Source of the DNA: an uncultured delta proteobacterium
GTDB taxonomy: Bacteria > Myxococcota_A > Polyangia > Polyangiales > Polyangiaceae
NCBI GenBank assembly: GCA_903870415.1
Contig: CAIQDA010000005.1
Span: forward strand, 1 to 34,615
Length of the DNA stretch: 34,615 bases
Direction: 5' to 3'
The position numbers and the translations under genes were made by a program. Below the pieces are notes generated by a model. The model did no database searches. It saw nothing but the letters and a program-made list of their open reading frames with translations, and was not told where the DNA came from. Below, in pieces: positions 16,059-22,987 of this stretch; position 1 is the first letter of the stretch, and the number at the start of each line of letters is the position of its first letter.

Positions 16059-16994
16059 TTAAGCCGACTTCGACGACGAAGCGGTGAGCCCGTCGAAGCG
16101 GACGACCATCGTCGTATTCAGCGGCCAAATGCGGCCAATCGCAACTTTCGCGTTCGGCGCGCCCAAGCGTCCAATGCACGCGAGTTCGTCCTCGGAGTAG
16201 AACTTGCGCGCGGTGATGACCGCATCATGAATGGCGGCGGGGCTGAAGGAGAGGAGCGCCGTTCCGACGACGAAGGCGAGCATCGAAAGGCTTCGATAAC
16301 CGTCGACGGACACGAACGCGGTGGTCGCCACGCGGCTCGCTTCGCACACCATGCGCGCGAGCTGTCCCGGCGAGAAGTGGTGCACGCTCTGGGCGACAAA
16401 AATGATGTCGTAGGCGCCTGCATCGAGTTCGCCCATCGTGAGCGCGTCGACGATGCGGAAGTCCACGTGAAGCGCGTGCGCTGTTGCTTTTTCCCTCGCG
16501 CGATCGATGTAGAGCGGCACAACGTCGGACCCGGTGACGTTGAGGTCGAGGCCACGCTTTGCCGCGAGCGCGGCGAGAGCGCATGCGAAGCCGCCAGACC
16601 CGCCTGCGAGTTCGAGGACGCGCGGAGCACGACCCGTTCGTGCGGCGATGGTGTGAAGCATGGGCTCAAGCAACGAGAAGAACCGCCCGTAGGAACCGGT
16701 GACCGTGTTGAGGAGATCGAGACCGTTCGCGATCGCCAACTTTCCCGATTCGGGAAAGTTCGGATCGTCCATGTGCTCCATGGCGTTCGTCCGCAGGGCC
16801 GCATCGAGGCCGTTCGCGAAGCGTGCGAACGAGCCGCGTTCCTCCGCGATTCGTGCCCGCTCGTGGCGCACGAGGGCGAGGGCCGCGTTCGCTTGCGCCT
16901 CGAGGGGTTCTCCTCGCAACCCCGCCGTCGTCGTGGCTTCCCGAAACGCGTCGCCGGAGAAGACGGCCTGATTGAGCGGGTGAAGTTGCAGCAT
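16059..16994 (-). CDS. Class I SAM-dependent methyltransferase
   Basis: Soluble Rossmann-fold methyltransferase. Motif I is VLELAGGSGGFACAL near residue 130, followed by an acidic residue after the next strand (VTGSD). A DALTMGELDAGAYDIIFVAQSVHHF segment fits motifs II and III. The helical N-terminal part (residues 1-110) probably forms a lid. The start at 16994 (MLQLHPLNQAVF) gives 311 residues. In-frame codons continue upstream to 17273 but look non-coding (Arg-rich, poor codon bias). The substrate cannot be told from the sequence. It converges on the SPOUT gene with only six bases between stops. Confidence 0.8.
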   Translation of the reverse strand: MLQLHPLNQAVFSGDAFREATTTAGLRGEPLEAQANAALALVRHERARIAEERGSFARFANGLDAALRTNAMEHMDDPNFPESGKLAIANGLDLLNTVTGSYGRFFSLLEPMLHTIAARTGRAPRVLELAGGSGGFACALAALAAKRGLDLNVTGSDVVPLYIDRAREKATAHALHVDFRIVDALTMGELDAGAYDIIFVAQSVHHFSPGQLARMVCEASRVATTAFVSVDGYRSLSMLAFVVGTALLSFSPAAIHDAVITARKFYSEDELACIGRLGAPNAKVAIGRIWPLNTTMVVRFDGLTASSSKSA

Positions 16995-17263
16995 CGTCGA
17001 GGCCGGTTGGAGGCGGAAAGTGCCCGCGCGTTTATGCAGCACGCCGCGAGGCGAGGGAACCGTGTTCGTCGTTGCCCGGACGTTCAACGGTCGCCGCGTC
17101 GCCGCATCGTGCGTGCGCGATTTTGCGCAAAGAGATGCAACCACTGCGCGCACTTTCCGCCTGAACATCGGTGCACAGGGACGCGGGAAATGGTAGCGAG
17201 AATCCTCTGTGGGCTTTGCGTTTTCGCAGTCCATCCTAATGCTTGCCGAAAGGCGTCGTTGCC

Positions 17264-17374
17264 ATGCCCACACCGAACATCTGTTCCGTCGGTCTTCCCG
17301 ACGCGACCGCGCGAGCGGGGTCGGTGCTGTGTGCAGGCTGCACGTACCTCGGCGTCAAGGAGCACACTTCGTGA
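17264..17374 (+). CDS. Possible 36-codon Cys-containing small protein
   Basis: A candidate gene too short for ordinary gene finding. ATG at 17264, with GAAAGG at 17248-17253 ten bases before it. Its 36 codons have mostly G or C in third position. Its TGA overlaps the GTG of the next gene by four bases (GTGA), as in coupled pairs. The peptide has Cys at 7 and a C-A-G-C pair at 23-26 and no membrane segment. The overlap and ribosome site are what support it. It could instead be a chance leader ORF. Function unknown. Confidence 0.4.
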   Translation: MPTPNICSVGLPDATARAGSVLCAGCTYLGVKEHTS

Positions 17375-18129
17375 GCACCGGTTCCCCCCCGAAACCCCCC
17401 GCCAAGGCAAGTCTTCCCCCGCGTCCAGTCGCTGGTGCGGGCCAACCGGCTCCAGGACGGCCGTCATCACCCTCGTCGCCCTCGCTGCCCTCGCTGCCAG
17501 GGCGCGCGAACGTGGCCGCTCCGAGGCCGTCGATGCCGGGCCCCGCGCGACCGGGAGCCGTTGCAACGTCGGCTCGCGCAGGTGCAACAGGTGCCGCAGG
17601 TGCCGGTGCGCGACCCGGTGCCGGTGTGGTCGTGCCACCTTCGGCGAAGACGGGTCAGACCCCCAAGCCCGGCGGCACCGTTGCCCAAGTGGACCCCGCC
17701 ATCGACGCCATTTGCAGCGCGTTCGAGGAGCATCTTCCAGTCCTTCTCGCGGAGCCTTTCACGCGTCGCGGCTCGATCTTCGTGCGTGCCGCCGGTCCCG
17801 CCGCGCTCGGCGCTCAATACGTCGTGCGCTTTGCGCGCAAGTCGCCGGAGATTCAGCGAGGCCCCGCGATTGAGCTCGTGCTCACGGGTTCGGCCCGCAT
17901 TCCGCACGCGCGCATCGGTCAGGTGCAGCGCCTTCTCGGCACTCGAAAAGTGACCGCCGACGACCCGCTTCGGGGCCTGCGTCCGTACTTCGGGGAAAAC
18001 GAAGCGCGCCTCCTCGTGCCCTTTGACGTCAGCCTCGACGAGCCCGAAATCACGAGCATGGCCGCGGCCGCGAAGCTCAGCGTCCTCGTCGAACTCCTCG
18101 ACCCGATTCTTCCCAAGGTCACGCTGTAA
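17371..18129 (+). CDS. Unknown protein with Pro/Ala-rich N-terminus
   Basis: A 252-residue product I do not recognise. Residues 1-105 are a disordered Pro/Ala/Gly/Ser stretch (PPKPPAKASLPPRPV and similar). Residues 108-252 form a compact domain starting VDPAIDAICSAFEEHLPVLLAEPFTRRGSIFVRAAG and ending VLVELLDPILPKVTL. GTG at 17371 is chosen because AAGGAG at 17357-17362 lies eight bases upstream. Longer in-frame starts at 17209 lack a site and would run through the small ORF. There is no signal peptide or membrane helix, so it is probably cytosolic. A strong terminator follows 22 bases after the stop. Pro-rich leaders of this kind are common in myxobacterial regulators, but no function is claimed. 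Confidence 0.72.
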   Translation: MSTGSPPKPPAKASLPPRPVAGAGQPAPGRPSSPSSPSLPSLPGRANVAAPRPSMPGPARPGAVATSARAGATGAAGAGARPGAGVVVPPSAKTGQTPKPGGTVAQVDPAIDAICSAFEEHLPVLLAEPFTRRGSIFVRAAGPAALGAQYVVRFARKSPEIQRGPAIELVLTGSARIPHARIGQVQRLLGTRKVTADDPLRGLRPYFGENEARLLVPFDVSLDEPEITSMAAAAKLSVLVELLDPILPKVTL

Positions 18130-18151
18130 GCCAAGAGCGCCGTCGCGCGAT

Positions 18152-18184
18152 AAAAGCCCGAGCCTTCATCGGCTTGGGCTTTTT
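18152..18184 (+). terminator. Rho-independent terminator
   Basis: A stem of 13 pairs (AAAAGCCCGAGCC / GGCTTGGGCTTTT, one G-T pair) with loop TTCATC, then TTTTGTTTGG. It lies 22 bases past the Pro/Ala-rich gene and ends that transcript. Confidence 0.9.
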
Positions 18185-18575
18185 GTTTGGTGTCGTCACT
18201 CCCATCGGCGCGCGTCGCATGAAGGGACGATTCCTGATCCGTGTACTCTGCATGTAGCGATGCAAGCTCTCGACGTCGCATCCGTTGCCGATCGAATTCG
18301 ACAACTGCGCGGCACGTTTCGTCCATCTGCAATGCGGTGCTTGCGCTCACCACGGAATCGCGGACCGACGCGTCGCTCTTGCTCTCGACGACCGGGCGCG
18401 GCGCATCCACGTTGTGATCGCACATGCCTCCGCGCGAGGTTCGGTACGCGCTTCGGACGATGGTCGTTCGAAGTTGCGGCCTGTTTTTCCATGGAACGAC
18501 GAGCCTCGTAGCGCCTCGTCGTGGGTCGTCTCGTGCTTCGCGCGCGAAGCTTGCGAACCGGAATGGAGATGCAGA
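18185..18575. other. Long gap before the AgmX-like gene
   Basis: About 390 bases with no convincing gene in any frame. Codon bias is weaker than in neighbours, and frames shift from coding-like to not: a short run reading MQALDVASVADRIRQLRGTF starts at 18260. It might hold a decayed ORF, a long leader or regulatory DNA. It carries a one-mismatch copy of the TGCA motif at 18242-18252 (TGTACTCTGCA) and an exact copy at its right edge. Confidence 0.4.
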
Positions 18576-18580
18576 ATGCA
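18570..18580. promoter_or_regulatory. TGCAGAATGCA motif across an AgmX-like start codon
   Basis: Exact copy of the recurring 11-mer. The ATG of the downstream gene (18576-18578) lies inside it, and GGAG of the ribosome site abuts it at 18565-18568. It shares 15 bases (GAGATGCAGAATGCA) with the copy at 22942. A protein bound here would block translation or transcription initiation. This role is inferred. Confidence 0.4.
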
Positions 18581-20066
18581 AGAACATGAATTCGATTCGG
18601 TCGACGCACGGAGACGATCCGGGCCTTCTCAACGGACGAAGGAGCCGCCGTTCGCGGCGCTCGTGACGGTGTCGTGGGGCACCTATGCGCTCCTCGCGGA
18701 GGAACTCGCAGAAGGCGCGACGTTCACGTTGGGCGAAGGCGGCGCGCTTCCGCTTCCGGCGGGCGTGCTTGGGGGCGAATCCCTCGCGCTGCTCCGAGTG
18801 TCGCGAGGAGGGGCCGTGCGGCTGCGCGTGCATCCTGCCCTGAGAGGCGACGTGTCCATTGGCGGAAAGGCTGTCGATCTAGGCACTTTCGTGAGTTCCG
18901 TCCGCCCTGGCGCGTCCGAGCGATCGGGCGAAGTCGCGGAGGTTGTCTTGCCGGATGGGTGTGAAGTGCATCTATCCCTCGGAGCGTCGCTCTTTGCGGT
19001 TCACGTGACCGTGGGTGCGCGTACGGCGGGTTCCCCCATCGGTGTTGCGCGAAACCTGAGCCCATGGGCCCTTGCCATGGCGGCGCTCTCGTTCACCCTT
19101 CACGGGGCGCTGGTGGGTGTATTTGTATTCTACAGAGAGGCCATGGTTGCCGATGACTCGGGCACCGTGGACCGCGATCAAATCCTCTTCATGCGCGCCA
19201 TGCTCGCGAACGCGGCGGAGCGCGAACTCGAACGCCCGAACGCCGATGACGAAACGGTCCACGACGGGGAAAAAGCGGGCGGATCCAGCGTTTCTGCACG
19301 CGGACCCGCAGGAGCCTCGGGCTCAAGCACCTCGAAGTCTCCTCGCGGACGTCTTGCGATCGAGGGCCCCGCGGACACTCCGGAACCCCATGTGGCGCGC
19401 GAGCGTTTGCTTGCGCAGGCGGCGAACTTTGGCATGCTCGGACTGCTCCAAACTCCCCCGGACGGAGCGGCACTGGCCTCTCCCTTCGCGCGACCCGTTC
19501 TCGTTGCGGGGCGCGATTCAACCTCCGCGTCCGGTTCGCTCTTCGACGCGGACCCTGGCGACAGATTCGGCTCCGATGGGTTCGGCCCAGCGGGCTCGGC
19601 ACGTGGGGGCGGAGGCGAAGGCGACTTCGTGGGTCTCGACCACATTGGCACCGTGTTGCGCGGCAGCGGCGCCGGGCCAAACGCTGGCATTGGACCTCGC
19701 ACGACTGGCGGCGAAGGCGGGGCACACCGGCCGCGGGGGCCATCGCTTCGAGCGGCAAATGTGGAGTCGAATGGGCGCCTTCCGGCCGAGGTGATTCAAC
19801 GCACGTTGCGACGGCAGTCCGGTCGTTTTCGCTTTTGCTACGAGACGGGCCTCGCGCGAAATCCGAACCTGGCGGGGCGTGTGTCGATTCGTTTCGTCAT
19901 CGATCGCACGGGCAGCGTGAACCTCGCGCAAGACGCCGGAAGTGAGCTCGCCGACGCGGGTGTTGTGGCTTGCGTCGCGCGTGCCGTTGCCGATCTCACG
20001 TTTCCGCCGCCGCCCGACGGCATCGTGACCGTGACGTATCCGCTCGTCTTTTCACCGGGAAATTGA
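18576..20066 (+). CDS. AgmX/PglI-type envelope protein with TonB-like tail
   Basis: A 496-residue protein with the layout of myxobacterial AgmX-type proteins. A beta-rich cytoplasmic N-domain spans about 25-150. A single membrane helix spans 163-186 (LSPWALAMAALSFTLHGALV). A long Gly/Ser/Pro-rich periplasmic linker (about 215-400) includes ARGGGGEGDF. A TonB-like C-terminal domain from about 403 starts LPAEVIQRTLRRQSGRFRFCYETGL and carries the usual two cysteines (FCYE and VACVARAV). In Myxococcus, proteins with this tail include gliding-motility and envelope-spanning components, so it may link inner and outer membranes. The ATG at 18576 has GGAG seven bases upstream. Reading further up to 18285 lacks coding bias. 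Confidence 0.85.
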   Translation: MQEHEFDSVDARRRSGPSQRTKEPPFAALVTVSWGTYALLAEELAEGATFTLGEGGALPLPAGVLGGESLALLRVSRGGAVRLRVHPALRGDVSIGGKAVDLGTFVSSVRPGASERSGEVAEVVLPDGCEVHLSLGASLFAVHVTVGARTAGSPIGVARNLSPWALAMAALSFTLHGALVGVFVFYREAMVADDSGTVDRDQILFMRAMLANAAERELERPNADDETVHDGEKAGGSSVSARGPAGASGSSTSKSPRGRLAIEGPADTPEPHVARERLLAQAANFGMLGLLQTPPDGAALASPFARPVLVAGRDSTSASGSLFDADPGDRFGSDGFGPAGSARGGGGEGDFVGLDHIGTVLRGSGAGPNAGIGPRTTGGEGGAHRPRGPSLRAANVESNGRLPAEVIQRTLRRQSGRFRFCYETGLARNPNLAGRVSIRFVIDRTGSVNLAQDAGSELADAGVVACVARAVADLTFPPPPDGIVTVTYPLVFSPGN

Positions 20067-20139
20067 TCGAACGGGGGCGGAGCTCGCAAGGAAACGGCGA
20101 CGCTCCGCTCCTGGCCATTATGGCCGTTGTGGCCGTGGC

Positions 20140-20910
20140 TCACACGAAGGCCGGCGCGCCAATCCATCGGCGCCAGCGCGTGAGGATGGCTTGGTATTCG
20201 GTCGTCATGGCGGGGCGCACTTTTTCGTCGCCACCGGTGCCCGCCCACTCGACGAGCGGCTCGAGCACCGTGAGGCCGCCCACTCCGCCGGCCGCGAACG
20301 ACGCGAGGACGAGGCGTGCCGGATCGCCCGCACGTCCATGGACGAAGCGAATCACCTTCGGCGCCAAGCCCACGCGCAAAGCCTCGACGACGAGGGCGTC
20401 GAAGCGCGGGGCCGGGTAGGCGAGCACCACGCGACCCGCTCGGCCGAGCAATTGACGTGCGGCGTGCAAAAACACAGCGAGTGGTCCGCTGATTGCCCTG
20501 TTGCGGTCGGGCGATGGCGACAATGTAAGCGTATGCGCTTCGAAATACGGCGGATTGATCGCGACCAGGTTGGCAATGCCTTTTTTGTCGTCGCTGAAGG
20601 CACGCGCGTCGCTCGTGGCGAAACTCGCTCGTTCGCCGAAGCCTGAGGCGTGAACGTTTGCCGTGGCGGTGGCAATGCTTGCATCATGCACGTCAACGAA
20701 CGTGACGTGATCGAATCCGCACGCGGCCAAGAGCTGGAGGCCGATGACGCCGGTGCCGCAGCCGAGATCGACGGCGCGGCGACGGGCTTTTGGCGCGTCG
20801 AGACCAAGCAAAAAGGCGCCCAAGAGCACCGCGTCGACGTTGATGGGGTAGACCCCCTCCGCGCGCTCGGTGAAGACGATGGCGGGCTCCGCGACCATGG
20901 GGGGCACCAT
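20140..20910 (-). CDS. tRNA1(Val) (adenine37-N6)-methyltransferase-like protein
   Basis: Class I methyltransferase of the TrmN6/YfiC type. Its order is AIVFTERAEGVYPINVDAVLLGAFL (the family's N-terminal motif), SAM motif I VDLGCGTGVIGLQLL, and the amino-methylating catalytic motif NPPYF (motif IV, Asn-Pro-Pro-Tyr), which marks N6-adenine or N5-glutamine methylation. TrmN6 modifies A37 of tRNA1(Val) in E. coli; the substrate here is inferred. The start is uncertain: ATG 20910 (MVPPMVAEP) or 20898, both just before the motif. An in-frame ATG at 21042 is less likely because the added stretch is Arg/Pro-rich. It lies 162 bases downstream of arsA-like on the same strand and converges on the AgmX-like gene. 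Confidence 0.82.
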   Translation of the reverse strand: MVPPMVAEPAIVFTERAEGVYPINVDAVLLGAFLLGLDAPKARRRAVDLGCGTGVIGLQLLAACGFDHVTFVDVHDASIATATANVHASGFGERASFATSDARAFSDDKKGIANLVAINPPYFEAHTLTLSPSPDRNRAISGPLAVFLHAARQLLGRAGRVVLAYPAPRFDALVVEALRVGLAPKVIRFVHGRAGDPARLVLASFAAGGVGGLTVLEPLVEWAGTGGDEKVRPAMTTEYQAILTRWRRWIGAPAFV

Positions 20911-21072
20911 GCCTGCGACCTGGGGGCGCCTGCAAGGGGAATTGCTGCGCGTTTGCGGACCTCGCGGGCCCGGTGCGCCGAAACGTGGCGTGTCGTATCG
21001 CCGGCGCGCCGTCTTCAGCCAGAAGGTGGATGTAAAGTGCAACTTGCGGTTGGCAAGGTCACGCGCATCGCG

Positions 21073-22815
21073 TCAGCGTCCCCTCGCCAACGCGAGGAGC
21101 CTCGCCGGTCCGATAGGCTCCTCGATCATCCACGGAACGACCGCGAGACGGGTCGCGTGCTGGCTCAAAACAATGGCCGTTTGCTCCATTTCGCTTTGGA
21201 TTCGTTGCTTCAGGCACGGGTCCCGTGACGTTGTGACGGCGAGCGTGGCGTTGATGACCCACGAGAAGGGCTCGATCGAGACGCGACGCAGGTCGCTTTG
21301 CACCCGTGCCGCCTCCGCGACGGGGGTTGGCTCTGCGAGCGTGACGATGATCACCTTCGTGAAGGAGAGGTCTTGGAGCGCCGCGAGTGGGGTCACGAGC
21401 TCGCCGGATTCGGCTTGCTCGGAGTACGAAGCGGCGGAGGCGAGGAGGAGGAGCGTCTGTCCGGCCGGCGCGGTATCGAGCACGACGAAGCTCTTGCGTG
21501 CCTGGAATATCGTTCGCACAAACGCCGCTGTAACCGCCAGTTCTTCGTACAACGGCGAGCGCAGGTCTTCGACGACCAACGCGCGCCCAGCTTCGTCGAG
21601 AGTGACCGATCGGATCGCCATCTCGCGCTCGCGGTAAGCCGCCGCCTCCGCCGCGGCGTCGATGCGTGCGAGGGTGAGATTCGCCACGTCACCGTCGACC
21701 GTCTCCGCCACATGCGCCGAGGGATCTATCGTGCTGAGCGTCACGGCGCGGCCTCGCGAGGCGAGCTCGACGGCGATCGACGCCGCAATCGTCGTCTTTC
21801 CAACGCCTCCTTTGCCCACCACGATGACGAGGCCGCGGCCAGGACGCTCAAGTTCGTCGATGAGCTTCGCGAGGGGCGAGGCCAATGGAATCGGATGCGG
21901 GGAAACGTTGCGCCGCAGCAGCGCTGACCGCTTATCGCTGAGGAGCGCGCGGAGGGCCACAAGGCCGACGACGACGTATGGACGGAGGGGAACGTGAACG
22001 GTCGGGCGCGAGGCGAGGTTGTCTGGCATTGCCCGAAGTGCCTCCGCACCGCGAGCTTCGAGCGCGAGCGCGATAGCATCCGCGCGTGCCTCCGCGGAGA
22101 AGACGGAGTTAACCACGAGGTGTTGATTCGTCATGCCGAGAGCCTCGATCGCGCGTGACGATCGACTTGCCTCACGAAGCGAGAGCGCTTCGGCGCGCAC
22201 CACGAGGACGACCGTCGTACGGGACGGGTCAACGAGCGCGTTCGCTGCGGCGGCGAAGCGCGGTTCTTGCTCCTTCAGGGCCGCGTGAGGCTCGAGGCGC
22301 GAAACGCCGTGAGATAAGCCGTGCAGAAACGCTGCCCAATCCCGAGGCAGCCGAAGGAGGCGCAGCGCGTGCCCGAATGGAGCCATGTCGAAGACGACGT
22401 GATCGTAGGCCTCGTTGCTCGCTCCCCCAGCGAGGAGTTCGACGAATTCGTCAAGGACTCCGACCTCGACGATGGTTGGGCCGGCGAGCTTTGCGCGAAG
22501 CTGAGCGAGTTCCACCGGCGTCGCCAAGGGCACCAACGGAGTGATGACGCGATCGCGGTAGGCCGTCGCCGCGCGTTCGGGGTCGATGATGAGCGCCCAG
22601 AGGTTCGCGACGCCTGCGATGGGGGCGGGGAAATTGGTGAGCGTGGAGCTCAAGACTTTTTCGAGGTCCGACGCCGGGTCGGTGCTGACGAGCAGCACGA
22701 GCTTGCCTGCTTCCGCCAGGCGAATCGCAGTGGCGCAGGCGAGCGCGGTCTTCCCGACGCCACCTTTGCCCGTGAAGAACAGGAACGGAGTCGCCTCCTC
22801 CAAGAACGTCGTCAT
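21073..22815 (-). CDS. Two-domain ArsA-family ATPase lacking metalloid cysteines
   Basis: A 580-residue pseudo-duplicated ATPase with the full ArsA layout. A1 has P-loop GKGGVGKT at 16-23 and A2 has the same motif at 334-341. The signature DTAPTGHT is degenerate as DMAPFGHA (143-150) and DTAPAGQT (447-454). Aligned by eye to plasmid R773 ArsA from memory, the three metalloid ligands Cys113, Cys172 and Cys422 are Thr114, Arg173 and Leu422 here, and His453 is Gln453. Only two cysteines remain (27 and 534), neither at those sites. No arsB/arsR/arsC/arsD is present. It is therefore probably not an arsenite pump subunit. A GET3-like client-handling or other anion role is possible. A TGCA motif lies 126 bases upstream, and the PEGA-TonB receptor gene precedes it. 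Confidence 0.9.
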   Translation of the reverse strand: MTTFLEEATPFLFFTGKGGVGKTALACATAIRLAEAGKLVLLVSTDPASDLEKVLSSTLTNFPAPIAGVANLWALIIDPERAATAYRDRVITPLVPLATPVELAQLRAKLAGPTIVEVGVLDEFVELLAGGASNEAYDHVVFDMAPFGHALRLLRLPRDWAAFLHGLSHGVSRLEPHAALKEQEPRFAAAANALVDPSRTTVVLVVRAEALSLREASRSSRAIEALGMTNQHLVVNSVFSAEARADAIALALEARGAEALRAMPDNLASRPTVHVPLRPYVVVGLVALRALLSDKRSALLRRNVSPHPIPLASPLAKLIDELERPGRGLVIVVGKGGVGKTTIAASIAVELASRGRAVTLSTIDPSAHVAETVDGDVANLTLARIDAAAEAAAYREREMAIRSVTLDEAGRALVVEDLRSPLYEELAVTAAFVRTIFQARKSFVVLDTAPAGQTLLLLASAASYSEQAESGELVTPLAALQDLSFTKVIIVTLAEPTPVAEAARVQSDLRRVSIEPFSWVINATLAVTTSRDPCLKQRIQSEMEQTAIVLSQHATRLAVVPWMIEEPIGPARLLALARGR

Positions 22816-22941
22816 CGAATGCCCTTTCGCCCGCGGTTCACCGGCTCACTCCAAGCTACCCGCTCGCGCGAGGACGAACACCCGCGCGACGAAACGCTCT
22901 CGCCTTCGATGCTCCTGACGTCGGTGCGTCGGTTATCGAGA

Positions 22942-22952
22942 TGCAGAATGCA
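22942..22952. promoter_or_regulatory. TGCAGAATGCA motif upstream of the two-domain ArsA gene
   Basis: Exact 11-mer in the 172-base gap between the TonB-receptor stop (22988) and the ArsA start (22815). Read in the ArsA direction it is GTGCATTCTGCAT, nearly identical to GTGCATTCTGCAC ahead of the other ArsA-type gene at 5231. Operator function is inferred. Confidence 0.45.
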
Positions 22953-22987
22953 CGGACACCGTCGTGCCGAACGTGCGACGCGATGCC

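Noticed and set aside
20113-20132. GGCCATTATGGCC hairpin between the AgmX-like and TrmN6-like genes
   Set aside because: The stem is five base pairs with no T-run on either strand. Too weak to call a terminator.
21073-22815. Arsenic-resistance operon
   Set aside because: The two-domain ArsA lacks the metalloid cysteines and no arsR, arsB, arsC or arsD is present in the window.
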